Part shown: in pieces, positions 8,477 through 16,839 of the stretch
Position numbering within the stretch: position 1 is the first letter of the stretch
Layout of the letters: each line of letters opens with the position of its first letter
Source: Sulfomarinibacter sp963741385
GTDB lineage: Bacteria > Acidobacteriota > Thermoanaerobaculia > Thermoanaerobaculales > Sulfomarinibacteraceae
Assembly: GCA_963741385.1 (NCBI GenBank)
Contig: CAVUHO010000006.1
Span: 682,001-746,000, forward strand
Direction: 5' to 3'
DNA length: 64,000 nucleotides
Notes under the pieces: generated by a model
What the model saw: only the letters and a program-made list of their open reading frames with translations
Database searches by the model: none
What the model was told of the DNA's origin: nothing
Program-made: the position numbers and the translations under genes

Positions 8477-9736
8477 GTGGACGCCCTCATCACCTACCTC
8501 CCGGCAGAGGTGTTCGGCTTTGTTCTCACCCTCGGTCTGTCGCTGCTGATCGGGATCGAGCGTGAGGAGCACGAGCCGGACGGGATCGGCGGGGTCCGCA
8601 CCTTCCCCATCATCGGGCTCGGCGGCTACATCCTCATCGCGGCCTTTCCCGAATCCGTCATCCCTTTTTCTCTCGGGTTGGTGGTGACCGGGGCGCTGGT
8701 CGCCCTCTCACACTGGTACTTCCTCAAAAAGGACGAACCCGGCCTCACGACCGAGGTTGCCGTCCTGCTCACCTTCGCCCTCGGCGGATGCGCTGCGAAG
8801 GGCATGTACTGGCTCGCCATCGCCACCGGCGTCATCGCGGTCATCCTCCTCCAGGAAAAGTACCTGCTCGAAGGCATGGCGACGCGCCTGCCGCCTCGCG
8901 AGCTCAGCACTCTCCTCCGCTTCCTGCTCCTCACCGCTGTCATCCTGCCGGTGATCCCCAACCGCGACTTCACGCCCTTCGAGATCAACCCCTTCAAGCT
9001 GTGGCTGGTGGTGGTGGCCGTACTGGGCGTGTCCTATGTCAGCTACCTGCTACGCATCTGGTGGGGGGAGGACCGCGGCATCTTTCTGGCGGGGCTGCTG
9101 GGCGGCGCCTACTCCTCGACCGTGACCACTGTCGTGCTTGCCCGCCAGTCCAAAGGGCAGGATGACTGCACAACCGGTTTCGCCGGTGCCATCGTCGCCG
9201 CGTCGGGCATGATGTACCTGCGGTTGTGGATCCTGCTGATGCTCTTCGCCGCGCCCCTCGCCCACCGCCTGACCGCGATCTTCTGGGCCCTCGGTCTGGC
9301 CGCGATCGCGGTCGGCGCCGCATTGACCAGGTACGGCCGCAACGACGACGACTGTGAGCTCGAACCGCGCGATCAGAAGGCCGACACCAACCCCCTGGAG
9401 ATGACCTCGGCAATCACGTTCGCCGTGATCTTTCTCGCCGTGCTGGTCGTCACCCAGTGGGTCGCCGGCCGGTTCGGCAACACCGGCGTGCTGGTGCTGG
9501 CGGGCATCATGGGCGCCGCCGATGTCGACCCCTTCATCCTCGGGCTGACCCAGACGGTCGGTGTCACCCTCGACATCGGCACCGCGGCCCTGGCGGTGAT
9601 CGTCGCTTCGGCGGTCAACAATTTCATGAAGGGCGTCTACGCGATGATCTTCGGCGCCCCCCGGACCGGCCGGCTATCCATCGTACTTCTCACGGCGTTC
9701 GGCGCCCTCAGTGTGGTCATGTTCTGGATCTTCTGA
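8477..9736 (+). CDS. MgtC/SapB-family membrane protein with DUF4010 domain
   Basis: Polytopic inner-membrane protein of 419 residues. The N-terminal third matches the MgtC/SapB family (LGLSLLIGIEREEHEPDGIGGVRTFPIIGLGG); the rest is the DUF4010 region, with about ten hydrophobic segments and the LARQSKGQDD..FAGAIVAASGMMYLR pattern. The role is not established; MgtC domains are linked to Mg2+ limitation and ATP synthase control in some bacteria. The start is GTG, preceded by TAGAAT (8465-8470) at six bases and with no Shine-Dalgarno, which suggests a leaderless transcript. Confidence 0.85.
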   Translation: MDALITYLPAEVFGFVLTLGLSLLIGIEREEHEPDGIGGVRTFPIIGLGGYILIAAFPESVIPFSLGLVVTGALVALSHWYFLKKDEPGLTTEVAVLLTFALGGCAAKGMYWLAIATGVIAVILLQEKYLLEGMATRLPPRELSTLLRFLLLTAVILPVIPNRDFTPFEINPFKLWLVVVAVLGVSYVSYLLRIWWGEDRGIFLAGLLGGAYSSTVTTVVLARQSKGQDDCTTGFAGAIVAASGMMYLRLWILLMLFAAPLAHRLTAIFWALGLAAIAVGAALTRYGRNDDDCELEPRDQKADTNPLEMTSAITFAVIFLAVLVVTQWVAGRFGNTGVLVLAGIMGAADVDPFILGLTQTVGVTLDIGTAALAVIVASAVNNFMKGVYAMIFGAPRTGRLSIVLLTAFGALSVVMFWIF

Positions 9737-9746
9737 CGGCGCCCGG

Positions 9747-11252
9747 TCAGAAGCCCCAGCCCGCACCCCCAGTCACCAGCCATTGTCCGCCGTCGCCGCT
9801 GTCTACCCGGTATAACAGGCCGAGCCCGAGGTTGGCCTGGGCCACCGGGAGATCGAACTCGAAACCCGCGTAGGTGCGCCCGCCCTCCACACGGCCGAGG
9901 TCTCCCCAGGTATGCAGCACCGTGATCTTGTAGGCCGCCCCGATATAGGCGGCGTTGACCACGGACCCGTTTCTGTTGGTCTTCCCGGTCACCCGCGCCC
10001 AGCCGAGGCTCAGCTTGCCGCCGCCGAGGCCGGGTGCGATCTGGGCGAAAGGCCCGCGGAAGTCGCACGGCGTCGTGCAGTCGTAGCTCGACGGCTGCGA
10101 CGTCGCCATGACGGCGATCGACGCGGCCACCACTTGCGGGTAGGTCAATTGAACACCCACCAGACCGAGGGCGAATCGGCGCCTCTGGTCTTCTTCCTCG
10201 AGGATTTCCTGCGTGAGGGTCAACGGGTCGGTCCCGGAACCCGCGATCGCGAGAGCATCATCCAGCATCGAGGCGGGGTCGCGCGACGGGTCCCGCCCGC
10301 GGCAGACAGCCTCGATGCCGAACTGCGACGGGTCGGCCAGATTCCCTGCAGCCACCCGTTGGGCTACAACCTCGCCGACCACCGATCGACGATCGCGATC
10401 ACGGTAGCGGCGGCGCGCGGCCACAACGTGCGGGTCGCCGAGACGATCGCAGTAGCCCTCGAGCACGGGCCGGACCTTGCGCCACCGGCCCGCGCTGTAG
10501 ACCGGAGGCTGGAAGGACTCGTCCCACCGCGGGGTCGCGTAGTCGCGCAGGTCCACGGGCCTGGAAATCACCCAGCCGCTCTCTTCGAGCTTGAGGATCG
10601 GATCGTCATTGCCACACAGATCGAGGTAAAGGTGGAGCCCGCCTTCGCCCGCCTCGATGTCGGCGATCGACTGAACCCCCGAGGTCATGCCACCGAGGAC
10701 CAGCTTTTCCTCCGTGAGGCCCCGCTCGATGGCGCTGCGCTCCGCCTGTGCTGGTGTCTCGCCGCCTGCGACGGCCCTGCAGTACGCCGCGTAGTAGGTC
10801 CAGCCCGAGGACACGAAGTGCGCCAACTTGTCGGTGCCCATCCGCACCCCCGCGACCTCGATGGTGGGCGTGTACGGCATCCAGGTCCCGGTGTCGATCA
10901 ACGGGTGGTTCGAGTAGAGGTTGGTCCGCCGGTAGTCCTTCTGCTCGGCACCGCCGTCCGGGATTCGCGCGACGAACTCCGAGTTCCAGGCCCAGATCTG
11001 AATCTCGTGCAGCAGGAGGAAGCGCATCCGGGAACGGAAGGCGACCGAAATCTCGGTACAGTTCGCCGGCGGACGGCTCTCGGGGAAACTTGCGATCGCC
11101 CGCTCCAGCTCGAGGTTGAACTTGGCGTTGACCGCGTCGGTCGAGTCGGCGAGCGGCCTGCCCCAGGTCCAGTACTGGTCGGTTTCCAGGGCAAACGACA
11201 AACCCGCCAGCAGGCCCGCCGCGAGCACGAAGGTGACTCTCGTTCGTTGCAT
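9747..11252 (-). CDS. Secreted protein of unknown function
   Basis: A 501-residue protein with a signal peptide (MQRTRVTFVLAAGLLAGLSFALE). The middle holds a conserved-looking stretch, MGTDKLAHFVSSGWTYYAAY then GGMTSGVQSIADIEAGEGGL, reminiscent of small periplasmic families that start with a DKLxHF motif (for example YfiM/DUF2279-like), but I cannot name a family. The C-terminal 130 residues alternate hydrophobic and polar residues (VNAAYIGAAYKITVLHTWG.., ending in WGF), consistent with outer-membrane beta strands ending in an aromatic residue. Same strand as the next two envelope genes. Confidence 0.7.
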   Translation of the reverse strand: MQRTRVTFVLAAGLLAGLSFALETDQYWTWGRPLADSTDAVNAKFNLELERAIASFPESRPPANCTEISVAFRSRMRFLLLHEIQIWAWNSEFVARIPDGGAEQKDYRRTNLYSNHPLIDTGTWMPYTPTIEVAGVRMGTDKLAHFVSSGWTYYAAYCRAVAGGETPAQAERSAIERGLTEEKLVLGGMTSGVQSIADIEAGEGGLHLYLDLCGNDDPILKLEESGWVISRPVDLRDYATPRWDESFQPPVYSAGRWRKVRPVLEGYCDRLGDPHVVAARRRYRDRDRRSVVGEVVAQRVAAGNLADPSQFGIEAVCRGRDPSRDPASMLDDALAIAGSGTDPLTLTQEILEEEDQRRRFALGLVGVQLTYPQVVAASIAVMATSQPSSYDCTTPCDFRGPFAQIAPGLGGGKLSLGWARVTGKTNRNGSVVNAAYIGAAYKITVLHTWGDLGRVEGGRTYAGFEFDLPVAQANLGLGLLYRVDSGDGGQWLVTGGAGWGF

Positions 11253-11292
11253 TGCGACGATTCTATTGCGGTTCGTTTGCAGCCGTGGACGG

Positions 11293-12315
11293 TCAGTACG
11301 AGTACCCGACCGAGAGGGACAGCGACATGTCGTTCGTTTTGGCTTCGACAGTCGGTGGCCGGGTGTCGTACGAATCGAGCAATGTGATGCCCAGATTGAA
11401 GTTGTTGACGATTTCCCAGGTCAGACTGAAGTTGAGCTGGGCGCGGAAGCGCGGCGTGTCGGTGACGTTGGTAAAGGTGTCGAATGCGATGGTGACGGTG
11501 CGGTTGGGGTTGTCGAGGGAAAAGTTGGCGAACTGGAGCCCCACCGTGACCTCGGCGCTGCTGTCGACCTGGGGCGAACCCACGATCTGTTCGCGGACAT
11601 AGACCAGCCCGGCATTCACGATGAAATACTCGCTTGCCCGATGCACCAGGAACCGGTCATAGCCGCCCCCGACCACCGACCTCAGATTGAAGCCCTGGTC
11701 GGGGTTCGACTGCAGCTGGATCACACCGTACACCCCGCTGACCTTTTTGACGGTTCGGGTCACGCGAAAGCTCAGATTCTGTTGTTTTGTCGAGTCGACG
11801 TCCTGCTGGGTGTTGAAGATCGAGTTGAGCTGGCCGAGACCCAGGTACTTACGGTTCTGGTAGTGGGTGGCTGCGCTCAGGCTGTACTGAACCGCCTGGT
11901 TGCTCTGAGTGTAGCTGAACCCGAAGTTGACGTTGCCGTTGAGGCGTTTCCAGAATCCCCGCCCTATCGGCGAGATCGAGAAAACCCCGCTCAGCGAGAC
12001 GGTCTGCGCCTCTGCGTCACCGACGATCAGGAGCTTGCCCGGTTCATCCGGAAGCGCGAGGGAACCGAAGTATCGCTCCCCGGTCGTCATCTCGACTTCA
12101 TAGTCGAACGTACTCGTGAGGCTCGCGACGTGAGTCCACTCGAGCTTGATGGTGCCCGCAGCGTCGGTGTCGAGTTGGAGCGCCTCCTGGGCCACGCCCT
12201 TGATTTCACCCGTGAATCGATCGCCGTTTCTGAGGACGACGACATCGGTCTTGTCGTGGGCTGCGGCCGGTGCGGCGAACCACACAGCGATCAGTACCGC
12301 CAGGACCTGGCGCAC
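11293..12315 (-). CDS. DUF481 (YdiY-like) outer-membrane protein
   Basis: A 340-residue protein with a Sec signal peptide (MRQVLAVLIAVWFAAPAAAH). The N-terminal small beta domain reads VVLRNGDRFTGEIKGV, as in other DUF481 proteins. From about residue 120 the DUF481 barrel has alternating strands such as NVNFGFSYTQSNQ and LSFRVTRTVKKVSG, and it ends in a tyrosine (SVGYSY), typical for outer-membrane insertion. The function is unknown. Its neighbours on both sides are also exported proteins, but there is no obvious operon overlap. Confidence 0.85.
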   Translation of the reverse strand: MRQVLAVLIAVWFAAPAAAHDKTDVVVLRNGDRFTGEIKGVAQEALQLDTDAAGTIKLEWTHVASLTSTFDYEVEMTTGERYFGSLALPDEPGKLLIVGDAEAQTVSLSGVFSISPIGRGFWKRLNGNVNFGFSYTQSNQAVQYSLSAATHYQNRKYLGLGQLNSIFNTQQDVDSTKQQNLSFRVTRTVKKVSGVYGVIQLQSNPDQGFNLRSVVGGGYDRFLVHRASEYFIVNAGLVYVREQIVGSPQVDSSAEVTVGLQFANFSLDNPNRTVTIAFDTFTNVTDTPRFRAQLNFSLTWEIVNNFNLGITLLDSYDTRPPTVEAKTNDMSLSLSVGYSY

Positions 12316-12389
12316 GACCGCCGGCGGCGGTTTCCAGACCGCACTCCCGAAATCACCCCGCGCCGCAGCTTCGACGATTCGACCCTCCG

Positions 12390-13196
12390 TCAGAAACGGA
12401 AGCCAACCGCCAGAACCGGCCCATCCATGGTCAATTCGTGGATCAAGCCGTCATTGCCCTGGTCGTAGTAGAGGTAGCGGTACGTCAGTGACAGGTTGCC
12501 CCAGCCGAACTCGAAGGCCGCGCCCGCGAGGGCCTGGTAGGTGATCTGGGAGCCGCCGGTGCCGACATCGAGGTGGTAGGGCAGCCGCCACCGACCACCC
12601 AGGTCGAACTGCCCCTGGAAGCCGATCACCCCATCCCAGAGATCGCTCGAAGCCGAGAACGAACCACTGGCCAACTCCGTTCCCTGCGGGTTATTGACCG
12701 CGATGCCGAGGTCCGCGTTCAGCGAGAGATACCGCACTCCGGCGATGAACTGGTGGTTCGACGCCTCGGTTCTGGCGAAGGTGTAACCGCCGTAGAGACC
12801 GCCGACCCATGTCTTGATGTTGAGGTCCGCGTTGACATCGACCATCTCCGCCCGCGGGCCCGGCAGCGTCACCGAACCGTCCTTGATAGCTCCCACATTC
12901 AGGTAGACCACATCGAGCAGGACCGACCAGTCGCCGATGTCCCGCTTATAGGTCACCATGCCCACCATCTTGAGGTTGTCGAGGATCTGCTCGAGCGAAA
13001 TATCGAACGGCACCGCTCCCCCGCGAAACGAGAGATCGCCGGAGATGCTCGAGCCCCAAAGGTAGACGTTCACCGTGTTGTTTTTGGCAGCGTCCTGGTC
13101 TGCCGTCTGCGCGTCCAGTGTCGACACCGCGGCGCACGCAACCAGCGCAGCGACGGCGATCGTCCGCAAAATCGGCCTGATGGCACATGTGTTCAT
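12390..13196 (-). CDS. Small outer-membrane beta-barrel protein
   Basis: A 268-residue protein starting with MNTCAIRPILRTIAVAALVACAAVSTLDAQ-type signal sequence. GGAGG lies eight bases before the ATG at 13196, which is why I reject the longer frame beginning near 13481. The mature part shows repeated amphipathic strands (KTWVGGLYGGYTFAR, HQFIAGVRYLSLNADLG, NLSLTYRYLYYDQGN) and ends in VGFRF, a terminal phenylalanine as expected for BAM substrates. No enzyme motif is seen. It resembles uncharacterised OmpW/OmpA-sized barrels. It is divergently transcribed from the lipoprotein gene at 13435. Confidence 0.75.
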   Translation of the reverse strand: MNTCAIRPILRTIAVAALVACAAVSTLDAQTADQDAAKNNTVNVYLWGSSISGDLSFRGGAVPFDISLEQILDNLKMVGMVTYKRDIGDWSVLLDVVYLNVGAIKDGSVTLPGPRAEMVDVNADLNIKTWVGGLYGGYTFARTEASNHQFIAGVRYLSLNADLGIAVNNPQGTELASGSFSASSDLWDGVIGFQGQFDLGGRWRLPYHLDVGTGGSQITYQALAGAAFEFGWGNLSLTYRYLYYDQGNDGLIHELTMDGPVLAVGFRF

Positions 13197-13434
13197 GTTG
13201 AGTTCCTCCCTATTCCGATGCACCGCGTGAATTATACCGCTTCGACCCGACCGAACCACCCGCCCGATACGATCGCCCCTCGGGAGACGGTCGAGTTCTC
13301 GACGCTTGATAACTCGCACCGCATCCCACGCCCTCTCCCCCATTTCAGACCTCCACAGAGCAATTTTTCTTTGAAAAAGGTAGTTCATGTGCTTAGACTG
13401 TGGTCCACAACGGGAACAGGAAAAGGAGAAAAGA

Positions 13435-14004
13435 ATGCAACGGATGAAATCACTGACAGCCCTCGGGATTGCCGCCCTCACCGTACCGCTGATGCTCGGC
13501 TGCGGTGGGGCGCCGCAAAGCGCGGCACCGACGGTCGTCGCGGTGGAAGAGGCGCCAGCACCGGCACCTGCCGCCGATCAGCTCGAGTTTCTCTTCGTGC
13601 AGGGCGCCGACTCGGTATCGCTTGCCGACGGTGTCCTGAAAATGGGGGGAGTGAACCCGGCGACGCTCTATTTTTCGGACCGTCCGGACCGCGTGGCGGG
13701 CCACCTCACAACCCAGGAGTTCGTCGACACCTGGGGTGACGGCGACGACAGCTTTGCCTCCAACCCCCCCAACGCCACTCTGTCCATCCTGACCGGCGAC
13801 CAGCCCCAGGAGATCGTGGTCACCCTCACCGAACCGCGGCTCGAGGACGGTGACCTGGTGTACAACGTCAGCGTCCTGGAAGGCGCCGACGCCGCCGTCG
13901 GCGGTTCGAGCTCGCTGTTCATCGACATCATCGGCAGGCCGCTGACACCGGTGTCGTACGCGGGCGTGGCGCGACGCACGATGCGTCGGGCGGTGATTTA
14001 TTAA
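13435..14004 (+). CDS. Lipoprotein of unknown function
   Basis: A 189-residue exported protein. The start ATG at 13435 follows AAAAGGAG. The N-terminus MQRMKSLTALGIAALTVPLM ends in a lipobox LGC, so it should be lipid-anchored. After a Pro/Ala-rich linker the domain reads LADGVLKMGGV, then TLYFSDRPDRVAGHLTTQEF and TVxLTEPRLEDGDLVYNVSVLEG. I recall this FSDRPDR pattern from other uncharacterised envelope proteins but know no function. It ends YAGVARRTMRRAVIY just before a remnant of a DUF4136 gene in a related frame. Confidence 0.8.
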   Translation: MQRMKSLTALGIAALTVPLMLGCGGAPQSAAPTVVAVEEAPAPAPAADQLEFLFVQGADSVSLADGVLKMGGVNPATLYFSDRPDRVAGHLTTQEFVDTWGDGDDSFASNPPNATLSILTGDQPQEIVVTLTEPRLEDGDLVYNVSVLEGADAAVGGSSSLFIDIIGRPLTPVSYAGVARRTMRRAVIY

Positions 14005-14008
14005 CGGA

Positions 14009-14208
14009 GCCTCGACCACCGAGTCGACCTACACCGGGGCACCCTGATCATCGACGCCTATGACGCAACCGACAAGAAGTTGGTGTGGCGCGGCAACGGC
14101 GCGGTGACGGTCAAGGCCAAACCCGAAAAGGTGACCGAACAGATCAACAACATCGTGACCAAGGTCGGCGAGAAATGGGAAAAGATCCTCGCCGGCATGG
14201 GTGAGTAG
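14009..14208 (+). pseudogene. C-terminal remnant of a DUF4136-type lipoprotein
   Basis: After the lipoprotein stop, a frame beginning STTESTYTG (14012-14038) passes by one missing G in a GGGG run into GTLIIDAYDATDKKLVWRG and a helical tail ending in KILAGMGE at TAG 14206-14208. The pattern GTLIID..D...KLVWRG is typical of the C-terminal part of DUF4136 proteins. No start codon or N-terminal two thirds is present, so this looks like the leftover end of a deleted gene. Confidence 0.55.
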
Positions 14209-14262
14209 GATCGACGGGACGACCGGAAAAGCCGCCGGGCCCTTGATGCCAAAACAGCGCGA

Positions 14263-14439
14263 ATGATGGTGTGTGTGAGGGAGGCGCGCAGGGCGTATCG
14301 GAGATTCCATGCAGAGTGCTTCTGGTCGTTTGATCCCGACTACCGCGTCGGGTCAGGTGACCTCGCCTGGGTCGCGGAGCAGCTCCGCAAGCACGGTGGG
14401 CGTGACGCCTGGGAAGTCGCGGGGAAGATGTGCCGCTGA
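14263..14439 (+). CDS. Small protein preceding a nucleotidyltransferase remnant
   Basis: A 58-codon frame starts at ATG 14263 and ends with a TGA at 14437. It encodes EARRAYRRFHAECFWSFDPD, then DLAWVAEQLRKHGGRDAWEVAGKMCR. The Trp- and Cys-containing pattern resembles small uncharacterised proteins I associate with nucleotidyltransferase genes. Its stop overlaps the apparent first codons (GTG 14430) of the nucleotidyltransferase, which fits an original two-gene cassette. No ribosome binding site is clear. Confidence 0.5.
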   Translation: MMVCVREARRAYRRFHAECFWSFDPDYRVGSGDLAWVAEQLRKHGGRDAWEVAGKMCR

Positions 14440-14904
14440 CCGACTACCAGGCGGATCTTGCCGACGGTGCGCGACGCCCGAGTAGGGTTTGTCCTTCATC
14501 CGGTCGATCTCGCCGTCAACAAGCTGCTCGCGCTTGCAGGCCGTGACGAACCGCGTGACATCCTGGACACACTCCACTTCCACCGGGAAGTGCTCGTGCT
14601 CGGATCTCTGTGTTGGGCGGTCTGTGGAAAGGACCCCGGTTTCACTTCTCTGTCTATTCTGGAATCACTGCGAAGACGAGGTCGGATTCGCGCGGAGCCA
14701 ATCGACCTTCACGACCTGAAAGTCGCGTGGCTCGAGGCGCTCGACTCTGTTGAGCCGTTCGTCGCCCCCCGTCCGCCCAATGAAATCGGCTGTATTTACT
14801 ACAGTGCCTCGCGGCAGAACTTCGTCGATCCCCGGGAAGTGACCGACGCCGTACCGCACTTCGGCAGGCCCGGCGGCGTGCTGCAGCGCGTCGTTGATTC
14901 CTGA
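14430..14904 (+). pseudogene. AbiEii-like nucleotidyltransferase gene with internal deletion
   Basis: The frame from about 14458 to 14904 encodes RVGFVLHPVDLAVNKLLALAGRDEPRDILD, then CGKDPGFTSLSILESL, matching the C-terminal half of AbiEii/AbiGii-type nucleotidyltransferases. The N-terminal catalytic half (GG..., D-x-D) is absent. Immediately upstream, a GTG at 14430 in another frame begins PLTDYQADLA, as such proteins often start. I infer that about 100 codons were deleted with loss of frame, leaving only both ends. The gene is therefore inactive as a transferase. Confidence 0.6.
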
Positions 14905-15089
14905 CTGCGGCACCGTACGAGACCGCGTGGCGGTGTCCGAACCACGCAGCCAGGCCCCTGATCACGCGATATGATACTGGGCGGATTCGACTGGACAACC
15001 ATCGTGAGGATGTTCCGGCCGAGAACCGGACAGTCGGATTGGGTGCGACAGCGGGAGAAACTCCCGGAATACCCGGAAAGTGATGATCG

Positions 15090-15947
15090 ATGCAACCGAA
15101 AGAACAACCCAGGATCGGGATCGCTCTCGGCGCGGGCGGGGCGAAGGGGATCGCCCACATTCCGATGCTGGAAGCACTGGACGAGATGGGAATCACTCCC
15201 CACCGCATCGCCGGCTGCAGCATCGGAGCGGTGATCGGCGCCCTCTATGCATCGGGTCTGTCGGCTGCTGAAATCAAAGACAAGATCGCTCGATTGGCGA
15301 TCACCAGAAGCGACACGGTGCGGGGGGTGTTCTCCGACAAGAAGATTCGCAAGTGGTGGGGAATGCTCGATTCGGACTTTCGCGGCAGCGGCCTCATCAA
15401 GGCCGAGTCGATCATGGCCTCCTTGTGCGATGAACGAAGTTGCGAAACCTTCGAGGAACTCGCCATACCGTTTGCGGTGGTTGCCACGGACTTCTGGGAG
15501 TGCCGGTCGGTGGTCCTCGATTCGGGACCGCTCAAACCGGCAGTCCAGGCCAGCATGGCCCTGCCCGGGCTCTTCACTCCCGTCGAGCTCGATGGACGGG
15601 TGCTGATTGACGGAGGAACGGTCAACCCGGTGCCGTACGACATGTTGATGGACTCGTGCGACATCGTGATCGCTGTTGACATCAACAGCGGCAGCCCGGC
15701 CGAACGGGGCTCGGTCCCCGGATACTTCAACAATCTCTTCGGTTCGATCCAGATCATGCAGCAGGCGATCATCCAGCAGGAACTCAGGGCGCGGCGTCCG
15801 GACATCTACATCAAACCCGAGTTGAGCGATTTCAGAACCCTGCACTTCTACAAGGTGGACAAGATCTACCGGGAGGCCAAAAAGGCCAAGGAACAACTGA
15901 AGCGCGAACTTGGGGAGAAATTGGCTGCCTGGAGTGAATCGCCGTGA
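15090..15947 (+). CDS. Patatin-like phospholipase / serine lipid hydrolase
   Basis: A 285-residue cytoplasmic or membrane-associated acyl hydrolase. It has the oxyanion loop GAGGAKGIAH near residue 14, the nucleophile elbow GCSIG (Ser at about residue 44) and the catalytic aspartate in DGGTVNP at about residue 183, the order expected of the bacterial RssA/patatin family. There is no signal peptide. The C-terminal helix is very Lys/Glu-rich (YREAKKAKEQLKRELGEKL). It is flanked by two nucleotidyltransferase cassettes, one decayed, one intact. The substrate cannot be told from sequence. Confidence 0.9.
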   Translation: MQPKEQPRIGIALGAGGAKGIAHIPMLEALDEMGITPHRIAGCSIGAVIGALYASGLSAAEIKDKIARLAITRSDTVRGVFSDKKIRKWWGMLDSDFRGSGLIKAESIMASLCDERSCETFEELAIPFAVVATDFWECRSVVLDSGPLKPAVQASMALPGLFTPVELDGRVLIDGGTVNPVPYDMLMDSCDIVIAVDINSGSPAERGSVPGYFNNLFGSIQIMQQAIIQQELRARRPDIYIKPELSDFRTLHFYKVDKIYREAKKAKEQLKRELGEKLAAWSESP

Positions 15948-16070
15948 ACGGGCCACTACGGTGGGTTCCTGGTCGGTGCGGCGTCGTCGTTCGGGACGAC
16001 CTGAAGCGTGGTGTCGATCGAACCTGCGACACCAGGGCAACGGCTGAGTGCGAGGCGCAGCCTGCGGTGC

Positions 16071-16076
16071 TAAAAT
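16071..16076 (+). promoter_or_regulatory. Extended -10 (TGC-TAAAAT) for a leaderless transcript
   Basis: TAAAAT preceded by TG lies seven bases before the ATG at 16084, and there is no Shine-Dalgarno between. Transcription would start at or within a base or two of the ATG. No good -35 is visible. Confidence 0.5.
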
Positions 16077-16083
16077 ATTGATT

Positions 16084-16290
16084 ATGAGAGACCTTGAGGA
16101 AAGAAGCCGGGAGCGCCGGGAGGCGATGGAAACGCACCGGGCGAGGTCGCCGGAAGAAGCCGAGGCGTGGGACCTCGACTTCTGGCAGCGCCGAACCCCG
16201 GAAGAACGGCTTTCGGCGTTGGTTGCCATCCATCGAGACGTCGCCCAGGTCGAGGCCGCCAGGGGCGAAACGACCACTTCGGCGAGCTGA
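16084..16290 (+). CDS. Small charged protein, partner of the downstream nucleotidyltransferase
   Basis: A 68-residue, highly charged, probably alpha-helical protein: MRDLEERSRERREAMETHRA, then DLDFWQRRTPEERLSALVAIHRDVAQVEA. The TGA is three bases before the ATG of the nucleotidyltransferase at 16294, so the two form one operon. The size and place fit an antitoxin or an adaptor, as in other small-protein plus nucleotidyltransferase pairs, but I know no experimental precedent for this exact family. The start at 16084 is preferred because of the -10 just upstream. Confidence 0.7.
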   Translation: MRDLEERSRERREAMETHRARSPEEAEAWDLDFWQRRTPEERLSALVAIHRDVAQVEAARGETTTSAS

Positions 16291-16293
16291 TCC

Positions 16294-16749
16294 ATGGACA
16301 CAGTCCAGGACTTCGAAGACATCTTGGAACTCTTCGCGCGAAATCGAGTCCGCTATCTGATCGTCGGTGGCCTGGCATTCATCTTCCACGCCAAACCGCG
16401 TTACACAAAGGACATTGATCTGTGGATCGACGCCGACCCGGAAAATGTCCGCCGCGCCAACCGGGCGCTCGAGGAATTCGGCAGCCCTTCACTGATGACG
16501 GTCGACGATCCGGATGAGATCTTGCAGCTCGGCGTGGCTCCGAATCGCATCGATATCCTGCGCGAAACCATCACTCTCGACTTCGAGGAGGTGTGGACGC
16601 GTCGGATCGAGAGCCGCTACGGTAGAGCGCCGGCAAACTGGATCGACATCGACAGTCTTCTCGCCATCAAGAGCGCCATCGATCACCCACGGCACCAGGA
16701 GGATGCACGGGTCCTCAGAGCCGTGCTGGATCGGCGGAAACCGCCGTAG
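16294..16749 (+). CDS. DUF6036-like nucleotidyltransferase
   Basis: A 151-residue protein with a minimal nucleotidyltransferase fold. The motif VGGLAFIFHAKPRYTKDIDLWID holds the GG and the D-x-D metal ligands (residues about 25-46), followed by an IDIL aspartate-containing strand near residue 87 and a C-terminal helix with IKSAIDHPRHQEDARVL. Family members include proteins encoded with toxin-antitoxin or phage-defence modules, but substrate and role here are unknown. Translation is probably coupled to the small protein three bases upstream. Confidence 0.85.
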   Translation: MDTVQDFEDILELFARNRVRYLIVGGLAFIFHAKPRYTKDIDLWIDADPENVRRANRALEEFGSPSLMTVDDPDEILQLGVAPNRIDILRETITLDFEEVWTRRIESRYGRAPANWIDIDSLLAIKSAIDHPRHQEDARVLRAVLDRRKPP

Positions 16750-16815
16750 CCAGCGCCGGCGACCTCGGCGACAACTTCTGTGGAGTGCATTGCGGCGCGT
16801 GCTAGCATCCGGCCC

Positions 16816-16839
16816 ATGACCGGGGGGCAGCCAGGATGA
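16816..16839 (+). CDS. Possible seven-codon upstream ORF (MTGGQPG)
   Basis: ATG at 16816 lies seven bases after TAGCAT (16803-16808). It encodes seven codons whose TGA overlaps the thioesterase ATG (ATGA at 16836-16839). If transcription starts at 16816 the mini-ORF would be leaderless and would deliver ribosomes to the thioesterase start, which otherwise has only a weak ribosome binding site. This rests on sequence pattern alone. Confidence 0.3.
   Translation: MTGGQPG

Noticed and set aside
15948..16070. Coding sequence between the patatin and small-protein genes
   Set aside because: Frames are short and lack starts; no repeat or hairpin stands out either.
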